64,000 nucleotides of DNA, taken from the NCBI RefSeq assembly GCF_001049755.1, contig NZ_CVLB01000003.1, forward strand, positions 310,001 through 374,000, read 5' to 3'. Made by a program: the position numbers and the translations under genes. The stretch's first letter is position 1. The number at the start of each line of letters is the position of its first letter. Below, piece by piece: positions 1 to 8,081 of this stretch. The DNA comes from Brachyspira suanatina. GTDB lineage: Bacteria > Spirochaetota > Brachyspiria > Brachyspirales > Brachyspiraceae. The notes below the pieces were generated by a model. The model did not search any database and had not been told where the DNA came from. It worked only from the letters and a program-made list of their open reading frames with translations.

Positions 1-1
1 A

Positions 2-871
2 ATGTTTGGTTATTCTAGGTCTAAAGTATCTAGGATGTTAAAAAAATGTTTGGACTGCGGTATAGTGGAAATTAATATAAATTATCCGCTAGATAGAGTA
101 AGTTTTTTAGAAGAGAGAATTAAAACACATTTTTCACTTAAAGATGTATTAGTATTAAAAGATTATTATAGTCAGGAATATTTATTGCAAAAAAGATATT
201 CAAAAATGGCATCAAATTATTTAATTAAATTAATAAAAAATGGAATGAAAATAGGAATGGGATCAGGAAAAACATTGTATAGAATAATAGATAAAATGAG
301 ATATGTAAAGAAGAAATCTGTTAATATAGTACAATTAAAAGGCATGGCTCATCAAGAAAAAAATTATAAATATGATTCTCCAATCTTAATTAGGTATTTA
401 TCAAAAAAGTTAAATGCTAATTATAATTTATTATACTCCCCATTATATATAAGAAATGAGATGGCAAGGAAGTATATTTGTGAAGATAAATTAATAGAAA
501 AAACTTTGAAAGAAGCAAAAAATGTGGATATAGTTTTAACCGGTATATCAGCTATAAAATATAATAATCCTAATCTTTCATCATGGTCTGGGTATTTAGA
601 GAAAAATGAAATAGAGTTAATGAAATCAAATAATTTATCAGCATGTATGCTTGCTCATTTTATAAAAGAAGATGGTACATTAATGAATCCTGATTTGGAA
701 GAGTCAATAATTGGAATTAGTATAGAAGATTTAAAAAATATTGACAATGTTGTTTTATGTGCTATATCAAAAAATAAGGCAAAATCAGTATTAAGTGCTT
801 TAAAGACTAATGCTATAAATACATTAATAACAAATGAAGAGTTAGCAAAAGAATTAATATCATATTTATAA
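2..871 (+). CDS. SorC/DeoR-family sugar-binding transcriptional regulator, N-terminus cut by window edge
   Basis: The reading frame is open from the window edge, so the true start lies upstream and probably only 20-30 residues are missing. The first residues (YSRSKVSRMLKKC, then GIVEI) look like the recognition helix and wing of the SorC helix-turn-helix. The remaining ~250 residues fit the SorC sugar-phosphate-binding domain, including a GMGSGKTL phosphate-loop-like segment near residue 83 and a TGIS segment near 181. Members bind phosphorylated sugars and control nearby carbohydrate genes, but the gene following it here is a phage portal gene, so its own targets are presumably upstream. Family assignment is fairly secure; the ligand is unknown. 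Confidence 0.8.
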   Translation: MFGYSRSKVSRMLKKCLDCGIVEININYPLDRVSFLEERIKTHFSLKDVLVLKDYYSQEYLLQKRYSKMASNYLIKLIKNGMKIGMGSGKTLYRIIDKMRYVKKKSVNIVQLKGMAHQEKNYKYDSPILIRYLSKKLNANYNLLYSPLYIRNEMARKYICEDKLIEKTLKEAKNVDIVLTGISAIKYNNPNLSSWSGYLEKNEIELMKSNNLSACMLAHFIKEDGTLMNPDLEESIIGISIEDLKNIDNVVLCAISKNKAKSVLSALKTNAINTLITNEELAKELISYL

Positions 872-888
872 TAGTATCATTAATAAAA

Positions 889-911
889 ACTTATAATCAC
901 TTATATTTTTT
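889..911 (+). repeat. 23-bp direct repeat, copy 1 (upstream of portal gene)
   Basis: The same 23 bases occur at 3316-3338. Inside each copy the heptamer ACTTATA appears twice with a 10-bp period, one helical turn. Copy 1 lies 53 bp before the portal gene. It could be a paired activator site or a chance AT-rich similarity. Confidence 0.5.
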
Positions 912-963
912 ATTATTAATATAAAGATTAATTTTTTAATATAAGTTAAAAAGGTTTTTATTT

Positions 964-2196
964 ATGCAAAATATAGAAAATAAACAGTCACAAATAGAAA
1001 AAATTATTGAAGAATATGATAATAAATTGAAAGATAAAAACAGAGAGATAGAAAAATTAAATGATGAATTAAACAGAGTATCTACTAATAATTATAATTC
1101 AGGCATTCCAAATGTGATATCAAATAGGGGAGATGAAAGCGATGATTTTTCATTTCCTCATAAATGGGCATTAACTTGTAAGAGAATGGAGAACTCTATT
1201 TATCTTGAGCCTATACTTCAGTTTTACAGAGGAGTTTTTAATTCTTTTAATTATTTTGTAGAGAAGCCAAAAGAATGCGAAGATAATGAAAAAGTAAATA
1301 ATGCATATAACTTTTTTATAAGCCAATTTGAAAGAGCAGGCGGACTTAAAAACTTAATAGTTAATGTTTCTTATAATGCATTAGTTTACGGCTTTTGTTT
1401 TTTTACTCCTAAATTAGAAGTTCTGCCTGCTAGGGCTTATGGATTTAAAGGAAGACTTGACGGTTTAAAAGGATTTAAATATTATGATCCTTCTTCAATA
1501 TACAGATTCAATTTTGATGAACAAGACAGCGATGAAATAAAAAGTATAAGCATTATAAAAAGACATAAAGAAATTTTTAATGGTTCTTATGATGAAGCTA
1601 GTATTATAGATATAGATTTTGATTTAGCTTTAGCAGGATATGCAAGTTACGGAAGCATTGAAGGCGATGTTATAGGTAAGCCATTTTTATACAGTGCATA
1701 TTCACTTTGGCAGATTTTAGAATCTATGGATAATAGTTTCAACCGCAATTTAAAAAATATAGGAGAGCATAGTTTTAATTTTATAGCAAACACTGAACTT
1801 AATGATTCGAAGCGTAAGGAGGCAGAACGTGAGATAAGAAATTTTATAAATAACGGCGGCGGAATTTTTATTTCTAAGTACGGAAAGATTGAAAAAATAG
1901 AAAGTATTGATGCTAATGAATGGTATAATTTTAGAGACAGCATGCTTTCAGCCTTATTTAAAAATAAAGGTGTAGATATTAAAGCACTTGGTCTAAACAA
2001 AGGAGCTACTAAATCATTAGCTGAACTTACTCAGGACAATGCACTTCTTATGGCAAGTGATATAGTGTCTGGTATAATCAATTATATAAATAATAGTTTT
2101 ATTAAAAGATATTTTGATTTGAATTTTAAAAGTTTAAGACTGTCAGGACAATGCGATTATTTTAGGATTTCTCATTCTGTAATAGCAGAAAAATAA
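964..2196 (+). CDS. Phage portal protein (DUF935/Mu gp29-like) of the GTA cluster
   Basis: A 410-residue protein (~47 kDa) that I read as the portal, the dodecameric ring through which DNA enters the capsid. Residues 1-45 are a charged coiled coil. The middle contains a GKPFLYSAYSLWQ segment, and the C-terminal third has ALGLNKGATKSLAELTQDN followed by a helical region and a YFDLNF-like end, the layout of DUF935 Mu-type portals. It is the first gene of the structural cluster and has an AAGG ribosome site. Its size suits the ~45 kDa head protein I remember from VSH-1, but I base that on size only. No terminase precedes it, which is unusual because large terminase genes normally sit directly upstream. 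Confidence 0.7.
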   Translation: MQNIENKQSQIEKIIEEYDNKLKDKNREIEKLNDELNRVSTNNYNSGIPNVISNRGDESDDFSFPHKWALTCKRMENSIYLEPILQFYRGVFNSFNYFVEKPKECEDNEKVNNAYNFFISQFERAGGLKNLIVNVSYNALVYGFCFFTPKLEVLPARAYGFKGRLDGLKGFKYYDPSSIYRFNFDEQDSDEIKSISIIKRHKEIFNGSYDEASIIDIDFDLALAGYASYGSIEGDVIGKPFLYSAYSLWQILESMDNSFNRNLKNIGEHSFNFIANTELNDSKRKEAEREIRNFINNGGGIFISKYGKIEKIESIDANEWYNFRDSMLSALFKNKGVDIKALGLNKGATKSLAELTQDNALLMASDIVSGIINYINNSFIKRYFDLNFKSLRLSGQCDYFRISHSVIAEK

Positions 2197-2362
2197 TTTA
2201 TAATCATTATGTAATTATATACTAAATATTATTAATATTTCATTTTTATATGTATATACACTTGTTAATTATAAAATTTGAATATACTATATTTATATAT
2301 GAATTACTTTCTAAATTTTAAAATTTAATAATATTTCTAAAATACATTTTAAGGAGGCATTT

Positions 2363-2605
2363 ATGGCAGTTAAACTTTTCAGTAAAGAAGAATTGCAAAA
2401 ATGCACTACAGAAAAAGAAGTAGATGCATATTTTGATTCTTTGGGTATCGATGAAGAAAATTATGAACAAAAAATAAATGCTTTGACTGAGGCTTTAGAA
2501 TCCCAACAGATTAAATGTTTTTCAGAAACTTCTTTAAAAAATAGATATAAAGATATATTAAGTATATTTTTAGATGAAGAAGTTAGAATGTATAGGGGAT
2601 TTTAA
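2363..2605 (+). CDS. Small acidic hypothetical protein in the GTA cluster
   Basis: An 80-residue acidic, helical protein with a strong AAGGAGG ribosome site. It resembles the small helical proteins found between portal and protease genes in phage head modules, but I do not recognise a family. It ends 6 bp before the metallopeptidase-like gene, so the two are almost certainly co-translated. Real gene likely, function unknown. Confidence 0.6.
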   Translation: MAVKLFSKEELQKCTTEKEVDAYFDSLGIDEENYEQKINALTEALESQQIKCFSETSLKNRYKDILSIFLDEEVRMYRGF

Positions 2606-2611
2606 TTTGAC

Positions 2612-3247
2612 ATGGATAAATTAAATTTACAAGAAATAGCTGACAGATGCGGATATAATAAAGTTTATAATGAGGCAAAAAAACAATCGATTTTATTAAA
2701 TAGTTTGCAGAATAATTTAATAGATAGTCTTATAAATAGATATATAACAAAATCTTTACTTTCACATTGGAAAAGTGCAGTAGAAAGTATAGTGTTAGAA
2801 ACAAGACAATATAAATTTAAAAATTTCTGCAGAGAAACTTCATATACAAATCCAAAAGTAATAAAAATAATGAATGTGGCACTTTATAAAATATTCATAA
2901 AAGAGAAAAAGCTTTTTGAATATGGATATACTTTAAAAGATAAATATAATTGGGTTGATGTAATTGTTATAAATGAGGAAATGAGTATTAAAGAAAAAAG
3001 ATGTGTGGTTGCTCATGAACTGGCACATATAATCATAGATAGGATATTAAAAGAGAATATAGATATAATTCCTAATATGGATTTTGATAATCTTAATGAG
3101 GAAGAATTAGCAAATATATTAATGTGCTATATACTTTTAGATAAATCATTTTTTTATAAAAATGCACAATTTGAAGATTATGTAATTACAGATGTTTTAG
3201 ATTTGAAAGAATTAAGAAACAGCATATTAAAAAAATATAGAAAATAA
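2612..3247 (+). CDS. ImmA/IrrE-like zinc metallopeptidase in the GTA cluster
   Basis: A 211-residue protein with a zincin motif HELAH at residues 135-139, followed about 30 residues later by an EELANILMCYILL helix that fits the third ligand region of ImmA/IrrE (COG2856) peptidases. Family members cleave phage or ICE repressors during DNA damage, and some act in stress responses. Here it sits inside a head-gene module directly after a small protein, not beside a repressor. It could relieve repression of the GTA after damage (VSH-1 is known to be induced by mitomycin C) or process a head protein. The motif is clear; the role is inference. Confidence 0.65.
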   Translation: MDKLNLQEIADRCGYNKVYNEAKKQSILLNSLQNNLIDSLINRYITKSLLSHWKSAVESIVLETRQYKFKNFCRETSYTNPKVIKIMNVALYKIFIKEKKLFEYGYTLKDKYNWVDVIVINEEMSIKEKRCVVAHELAHIIIDRILKENIDIIPNMDFDNLNEEELANILMCYILLDKSFFYKNAQFEDYVITDVLDLKELRNSILKKYRK

Positions 3248-3270
3248 ATTGTATTAAATAAAATTAAAAT

Positions 3271-3306
3271 AAAAGGCTTGGTATTAATTTACTGAGCCTT
3301 TTTTAT
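3271..3306 (+). terminator. Intrinsic terminator after the metallopeptidase gene
   Basis: Arms AAAAGGCT and AGCCTTTT with an internal GTA/TAC pairing, followed by a T run. It separates the portal-peptidase transcript from the rest of the head module. Confidence 0.75.
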
Positions 3307-3315
3307 TTTGCAAGA

Positions 3316-3338
3316 ACTTATAATCACTTATATTTTTT
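3316..3338 (+). repeat. 23-bp direct repeat, copy 2
   Basis: Identical to bases 889-911. It lies directly after the terminator and before the 144-bp array and protease gene, so both copies stand at the head of a GTA sub-operon. Confidence 0.5.
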
Positions 3339-3340
3339 GT

Positions 3341-3945
3341 TATAGGTATAAGAGATATGATAAATAATCTCTTCTTGATTAGAACATTAAATTAAATAAT
3401 GTTAGGTACTAAACCGCACATATTTTTGGATTTGTATAATGATAAGTATTACCGTGCGGGATGCCAGTACGGCGAGTACTTTTTTGCTATAGATATAGAG
3501 ATAATAAATAATCTCTTCTTGATTAGAACATTAAATAAAATAATGATTTGTATTAAACCGCACATATTTTTGGATTTGTATAATAATAAGTATTACCGTG
3601 CGGGATGCCAGTACGGTGAGTACTTTTTTGCTATAGATATAGAGATAATAAATAATCTCTTCTTGATTAGAACATTAAATAAAATAATGATTTGTATTAA
3701 ACCGCACATATTTTTGGATTTGTATAATAATAAGTATTACCGTGCGGGATGCCAGTACGGTGAGTACTTTTTTGCTATAGATATAGAGATAATAAATAAT
3801 CTCTTCTTGATTAGAACATTAAATAAAATAATGATTTGTATTAAACCGCACATATTTTTGGATTTGTATAATAATAAGTATTACCGTGCGGGATGTCAGT
3901 ACGGCGAGTACTTTTTTGCTATAGGTATAGAGATAATTAAAAATC
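3341..3945 (+). repeat. Tandem array of 144-bp units (about four copies)
   Basis: The motif CCGCAC recurs at 3414, 3558, 3702 and 3846, a constant 144-bp period, with near-identical units and a diverged partial copy from ~3341. Each unit starts CCGCAC and carries GTGCGG about 40 bp later, then a hairpin-like stretch (AAGTATTACCGT pairing imperfectly with ACGGCGAGTACTT) running into a T tract, like an intrinsic terminator. Because 144 is divisible by three, a 192-codon frame stays open from 3399 to 3977; it has no ribosome site and I think it is a by-product, though a 48-residue repeat protein cannot be excluded. Confidence 0.85.
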
Positions 3946-3978
3946 ATTTCAATATAATTAATATTTTAAGGAGATAAA

Positions 3979-4938
3979 ATGATTAAAAAGAAATATAAAA
4001 TTTTAGGTGATAGTTTCAAGCAGTATATACCGCTTTCAAAAAATACTTTTGCTGAAACTAAAACTAATAAAATTACAGAGAAAAATATTGATGAGCTAAT
4101 CAAATCATTTGAAAAAAGCAGAATAGAAATATTTGTCTATAAGGGACATAAAGAAGATGAGGAAAGAGAGGCTATTGGAAAAGTTGTAAGTTTAGAAAAA
4201 GATAATGAGGATGTGGGACTTTATGCTGTTATAGAATGGTTTGATGATAGTATAACAGAGAAAAAATCTTTTTATCCTTCTATTGAGATGGTTGGAAAAA
4301 AATCTTATGAAGATGAAAATTTTATTTACTGGGAAAATTGCGAAATCAAAGCTGTTGCTGCTGTAGAATATCCTGCAAGCCGTAATGTTGATTTGCTTTG
4401 TGCCAGTGCAATTATCAGTAATGAAGAAAACATTAATGGAGAGTATATGCAAAAATTAAAAAATGTATTAGAAAAATTAATTAGCGAAGAAAAAGAAATA
4501 GAAAAGCAAGCAAGAGATGAGTTTGTTTATTTGTTTAGAAATGATGAAGAGATTCAAAATATTATTATTGATATGATAGTGAAGAAATTAAAAGAGGATA
4601 ATTCAAAAGAGAATGATAAATCAAGCAATGCATATAAACAAAATTTAAATAATTTAGATAACGGAAATAAAGAATTAAATCTATCAGCTATAACTTACGG
4701 AGATTGGTGTAATGAATATGCAGAGAGTCAGAATGCTGTAAGATGTTCTTCAAAATCAGAAAGCTCTACATTTATAAAGGCAAGAAAACTTTTCAAAGCA
4801 GGATTAAGCAAAGAAGAAATAATGTCAATAGTAAGAAATGATTTAGTACCTATCGGAGTAGGAGGCGGAGAGAAAATTAATTTATCAGCATTAAGCGAAG
4901 AAAACAAATACAGCGAGATAGCAAAACTTTTTAAATGA
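3979..4938 (+). CDS. Mu gpI-like prohead protease / scaffold
   Basis: A 319-residue protein with an AAGGAG ribosome site. The N-terminal ~150 residues follow the Mu I-protease layout: a KGHKED segment (putative catalytic His region), then GLYAVIEWFDD, then FYPSIEM. The middle (residues ~155-225) is a charged coiled coil, as expected of the scaffold portion that is cleaved off. The last residues contain INLSALSEENKYSEIAKLF, similar to the tail of Mu-type scaffolds. It probably nucleates and matures the prohead made by the capsid gene at 5839. The family call is by motif spacing, without alignment. Confidence 0.65.
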   Translation: MIKKKYKILGDSFKQYIPLSKNTFAETKTNKITEKNIDELIKSFEKSRIEIFVYKGHKEDEEREAIGKVVSLEKDNEDVGLYAVIEWFDDSITEKKSFYPSIEMVGKKSYEDENFIYWENCEIKAVAAVEYPASRNVDLLCASAIISNEENINGEYMQKLKNVLEKLISEEKEIEKQARDEFVYLFRNDEEIQNIIIDMIVKKLKEDNSKENDKSSNAYKQNLNNLDNGNKELNLSAITYGDWCNEYAESQNAVRCSSKSESSTFIKARKLFKAGLSKEEIMSIVRNDLVPIGVGGGEKINLSALSEENKYSEIAKLFK

Positions 4939-5075
4939 TAATTATAAATATTAAAGTGTGACATACATTATACATTGCTTTACACATTTGATGTAATAAA
5001 AAGTAATCAGAGAGTTATTATTAAAAAAGGTTGGCGAATATTGTATATAGCAAGTGTTCACATTAATAAATAATG

Positions 5076-5147
5076 GTGAGCCGAAGCCCTTGACTTAATT
5101 TATTAAGTCAAGCCTCAAGGCGAAGGCGAACCTAGCAATAATAGGAG
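5076..5147 (+). repeat. Nested-hairpin element, copy A (ends at a ribosome site)
   Basis: Starts GTGAGCCGAAGCC, then a perfect 10-bp hairpin at 5089-5112 (arms CTTGACTTAA and TTAAGTCAAG, loop TTTA), then GGCGAAGGCG and AGCAATAATAGGAG. The GCCGAAGCC and GGCGAAGGC flanks can pair around the hairpin. It ends in the AGGAG that serves the next gene. Confidence 0.65.
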
Positions 5148-5153
5148 TCTATA

Positions 5154-5522
5154 GTGGCACAAGGTTCTATAATAAAAGCTGGTATTCATAGCGATGAAGC
5201 TAATTTACCAAAAAGAGGATTTCCTATATCAATAAAAGATAATAATGGGAAAGGCGTTTTTTCACTTTATAGTGAAGGTTCAGTATTTGTAGGAGTTGCT
5301 TTGGAAGATGCATTCTCTTGTAAAGAATTCGGATTAAAGCCAAATACAATATCAGTATGCTATGAAGGAATAGTGAATGCAGTTGTAGCTGAAAGTGTTA
5401 TAGCTGGTGATATTGTAACGGCATCAGATAAAGGATTCAAAAAATCATTAGACGGACATGGAGTAGGAATAGTTATAAGAGGCGGAAGCAATTATGCAGA
5501 GATACTTTTAAAAAGTTTATAA
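5154..5522 (+). CDS. Capsid decoration-like protein (DUF2190-like)
   Basis: A 122-residue (~13 kDa) glycine- and valine-rich beta protein. The pattern AESVIAGDIVTASDKGFKK followed by GVGIVIRGG resembles DUF2190 and related capsid-stabilising proteins usually encoded directly upstream of the major capsid protein, as here. It starts with GTG, supported by AGGAG six bases upstream. The size fits the ~13 kDa head protein I recall from VSH-1, but that link is from memory and size only. Confidence 0.6.
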   Translation: MAQGSIIKAGIHSDEANLPKRGFPISIKDNNGKGVFSLYSEGSVFVGVALEDAFSCKEFGLKPNTISVCYEGIVNAVVAESVIAGDIVTASDKGFKKSLDGHGVGIVIRGGSNYAEILLKSL

Positions 5523-5838
5523 TATTAATTTCTTATAACTTATTAAATATAGTTTTTTATTTTTTATATATCTAAACAACTATATTTTATTAATTTTTTA
5601 TTGTTCTTTTTCCCACCGCACGCCATAGGCGGACAGCATCAAAGAACCAGACGAAGTCCGCCTGCGGCGAAAGTGCAAATATAAAATTAGAATTTATTAT
5701 ATTGAGTATTTTATATTCATAGCTAATTATTATTTTTTAATATAAAAATAAGTCTTTTTGTTTCTTGCTGTATGTGGGATGTGCCTGCGGCGTGTATAAC
5801 CAAAGGTACTTAAAATTTAATTTATAAAGGATTCAAAT
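5523..5838. repeat. Intergenic stretch with GC-rich hairpin modules
   Basis: No gene is visible. Bases ~5609-5675 are a GC-rich element containing the double mini-hairpin module at 5650-5669 (GACGAAGTC then CGCCTGCGGCG) inserted between GTTCTTTTTCCC-like and AAGAACC-like arms. A second fragment, GTGCCTGCGGCGT, lies at ~5779-5791. The rest is A/T sequence leading to the capsid gene ribosome site. Confidence 0.6.
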
Positions 5839-6882
5839 ATGAGTATGCCTAATTTACAAAATATACAAAATAAACTTTTTCCAATAATCAATAGAGAAAT
5901 GCCTAGATATATGGGACAAACTAATTTCGTAAGTAAATATATACCAGAAATTTTTGTCGGTGTTTCTCAAGGAGCTATTGGAGGCGATTTAGATAATACC
6001 GCTTTCAATTTAAAAAATATGTATGGCGGTACTTCATTGGGAGATTTAAATATTTTCAATGAGTATCCTAAACATGAGGCCAGAGTTTTTAAAATGGAGC
6101 CTGAAGAATATTATATTGGAATAGATATTAACAGAATAGAGGAAATCAATGAGCTTTATGCAAGAGATGAGAAAAAAGCAGGAGAAGAAATTTTAAATTA
6201 TATTGCACAAAAACTTGTTTCAAGACTTGGACTTTTAAGAGAAAGAAATTTAGCGGCAAAAGTTACAGATGCAGAACTTTACGGAAGCACAAACACTGTT
6301 GATTTAACTGCTAAGCCAATAAGTACTTGGACAGAGGCTGATATTGATAATTTCTTTTCTTCATTTATAGATTTAGCAAAATATTTGAATTATGCTGTAG
6401 GCGGAAATTTATTTAATGATAAAATGGAGCTTCAGGATAATGGACAGAAACTTTATATAGTTATTCCAATAGATGTATATATAAAACTTCAAGGCTTATT
6501 CAGATTATTTTCTAATTATATATCAATGATAGGAAATGATGCTAATGGAAAATATAAAGCATTCAGACCAGATATTTTTAATGCAGTAACAAGCGGAATT
6601 ACTGTTGTAGGAACTGCATTCAGAGTTGCTGATGATCATGAAGTTGATCAAAAGTATCAATTAGAAAATCTTACAGATATATGGACAGGCTCATCAATTT
6701 ATATGTTTACAACTTCATCTAATATATTAGATATGGCTTCAATAAAAGAGGTAGTATATTTAAATCATGATATAAGAGAGGTTGATATATTAGGCAATAA
6801 TTTGTGGAGAACAAGAACAAAGAGATGCACAGTAGCTTCCAACCCTTACGGCTTCTGCAAAATAGATTTGAGCTTGTCTTAA
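5839..6882 (+). CDS. hvp38: Major capsid protein of the GTA
   Basis: A 347-residue protein (~39 kDa) placed after protease/scaffold and decoration genes, the standard position of the major head protein. It is the right size for an HK97-type capsid subunit without its own scaffold. The C-terminal part is beta-rich, with YMFTTSSN and IREVDILGNNLWRTRTKR, as in capsid proteins that use a separate protease. The ribosome site is AAAGGA. I assign the VSH-1 name Hvp38 (the 38-kDa major head protein) by size and position; direct alignment to the published VSH-1 protein is the test. Confidence 0.7.
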   Translation: MSMPNLQNIQNKLFPIINREMPRYMGQTNFVSKYIPEIFVGVSQGAIGGDLDNTAFNLKNMYGGTSLGDLNIFNEYPKHEARVFKMEPEEYYIGIDINRIEEINELYARDEKKAGEEILNYIAQKLVSRLGLLRERNLAAKVTDAELYGSTNTVDLTAKPISTWTEADIDNFFSSFIDLAKYLNYAVGGNLFNDKMELQDNGQKLYIVIPIDVYIKLQGLFRLFSNYISMIGNDANGKYKAFRPDIFNAVTSGITVVGTAFRVADDHEVDQKYQLENLTDIWTGSSIYMFTTSSNILDMASIKEVVYLNHDIREVDILGNNLWRTRTKRCTVASNPYGFCKIDLSLS

Positions 6883-6924
6883 CAATTATATTTTGTCAAA
6901 ATAAGTTTTTAAATTTTAATGTTT

Positions 6925-6992
6925 GCGGGGACTAGCCCCCGCACCCCCAGTTCTTTTATTGGTATAAAAGAACCAAAAGAAGTGCATTTTAT
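6925..6992. repeat. Compact two-hairpin intergenic element
   Basis: Hairpin 1 has arms GCGGGG and CCCCGC with loop ACTAGC; hairpin 2 has arms GTTCTTTTAT and ATAAAAGAAC with loop TGGT; then AGTGCATTTTA. An expanded version of the same element occurs at 44820-44995. Confidence 0.6.
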
Positions 6993-7090
6993 ATAAATTA
7001 TCATTTGAAAATAATTTAAATATATATTTTAAGCTTCAATTATAAATTATGGACTTGCTATTTATATGGATTATAGTATTGCGTTTTTTG

Positions 7091-7117
7091 GTACTTTTTT
7101 GAGCGACAAAAAAGTAC
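7091..7117. repeat. Hairpin element (GTAC arms)
   Basis: Perfect 10-bp arms GTACTTTTTT and AAAAAAGTAC around loop GAGCGAC, preceded by a TTTTTTG tract. It belongs by layout to the poly-T hairpin family at 7980, 9171, 30597 and 47467. Confidence 0.5.
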
Positions 7118-7143
7118 ATTAATAAATATAATTAAGAGGCTAT

Positions 7144-7440
7144 ATGTCAAAGAAATCTTTATTATTCTTTTTAGAAAACAGTATTACAAATAAAGAAATA
7201 AAAGCTAATGATTATGTTGTATCAAGAGTGGGTTATTTCTTTAGAGATGTGCATGAGAGAAGATGCAAACTTATAGTGGAAAGCGATTTAAATATATCTT
7301 TAAGCGATTCATTTTTGATTATAAGCAAAGAGGAAGCAGAGGAGCTTATAAGAGAAAAGATGAAGCCTAATGATGTAATAAATTATCTTAAAGAAGAAAA
7401 CAAAAAATTAAAAGAGAAAATAAAAGAGCTTGAGGCTTGA
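7144..7440 (+). CDS. Small GTA-cluster protein with C-terminal coiled coil
   Basis: A 98-residue protein. Residues 1-70 are mixed, with a possible short beta sheet; residues 72-98 form a strongly charged heptad coiled coil (KEEN...KLKEKIKELEA). The AAGAGG ribosome site supports the start. The position between capsid and connector genes suggests a head-completion or scaffold-associated role, but I recognise no family. Confidence 0.55.
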   Translation: MSKKSLLFFLENSITNKEIKANDYVVSRVGYFFRDVHERRCKLIVESDLNISLSDSFLIISKEEAEELIREKMKPNDVINYLKEENKKLKEKIKELEA

Positions 7441-7516
7441 TTTATTTTTTATGTGCTGTCTTAAATTATATTTCATTATATTTGAGACAGTACATTAAAA
7501 CTAAAAAGGAATTAAT

Positions 7517-7900
7517 ATGCAGGAATATATTTATGAGCCTGATATAGATTATTTTAAAAGCATATTTAAAATGTTCAACTATGATGATATTGATACAGAA
7601 TTTTTAAAAGAGCAGCTTAAAAATTATACTATTCAATTTAGAAGAATGATTTTAAATATGAATTATACAGAACCTACGGAAGAAAACGGACTTCCTTTTA
7701 TATCTATAAAAAATTATATATGCTATGAAGCAGCGAGACTTTTAACAGTTAATTTTGTTTCAAACAGCGACTTAATAAATTTTATACGTACAGAAAGTTT
7801 GCGTTTAAAAGAGCTTGCTATAAAAGATTTATCAAGTATTGTAGTTGGAGAAAATAGTTATAACAGTGTTCGTTTGGACGGCGATATAAAGAAGCCTTAG
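7517..7900 (+). CDS. Probable head-tail connector protein
   Basis: A 127-residue, mainly helical protein with an AAAGGAAT ribosome site. Size, position and the pattern YICYEAARLLTVNF...LRLKELAIKDLSSIVVG resemble DUF4054/gp6-like head-tail connectors, which form a ring under the portal. The assignment rests on position and helical pattern, not on a diagnostic motif. Confidence 0.45.
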   Translation: MQEYIYEPDIDYFKSIFKMFNYDDIDTEFLKEQLKNYTIQFRRMILNMNYTEPTEENGLPFISIKNYICYEAARLLTVNFVSNSDLINFIRTESLRLKELAIKDLSSIVVGENSYNSVRLDGDIKKP

Positions 7901-7979
7901 TAAATGATTTTAAATTTTATAATTACATATAAAACATAATTAGTATGGTTATGTATTATTTTTTAACTTGCACTTTTTG

Positions 7980-8005
7980 GTTCTTTTTGCGGCGGGAAAA
8001 AGAAC
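7980..8005. repeat. Poly-T hairpin with GCGGCGGG loop
   Basis: Arms GTTCTTTTT and AAAAAGAAC around loop GCGGCGGG, preceded by TTGCACTTTTTG. The same loop occurs with different but still complementary arms at 9171, 30597 and 47467. Confidence 0.65.
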
Positions 8006-8081
8006 AATAAAAAATTATAAACTTAATAAGTTTAAGCAGAAATATCAATATATAAAAAATAAAAATTAAAAAGGTTATGAT

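Noticed and set aside
3341-3945. CRISPR array
   Set aside because: Units are 144 bp with no constant-repeat/variable-spacer alternation and there are no cas genes in the window.
3399-3977. A 192-codon open frame with four 48-residue repeats
   Set aside because: It has no ribosome site, the units look like DNA-level repeats with hairpins, and openness follows from a 144-bp period; kept as a repeat, with a protein left as a minor possibility.
4192-4452. Minus-strand frame within the protease gene (and similar frames at 1647-2000, 8174-8428, 43333-43938)
   Set aside because: Shadow frames opposite well-supported genes, without ribosome sites or domain patterns.
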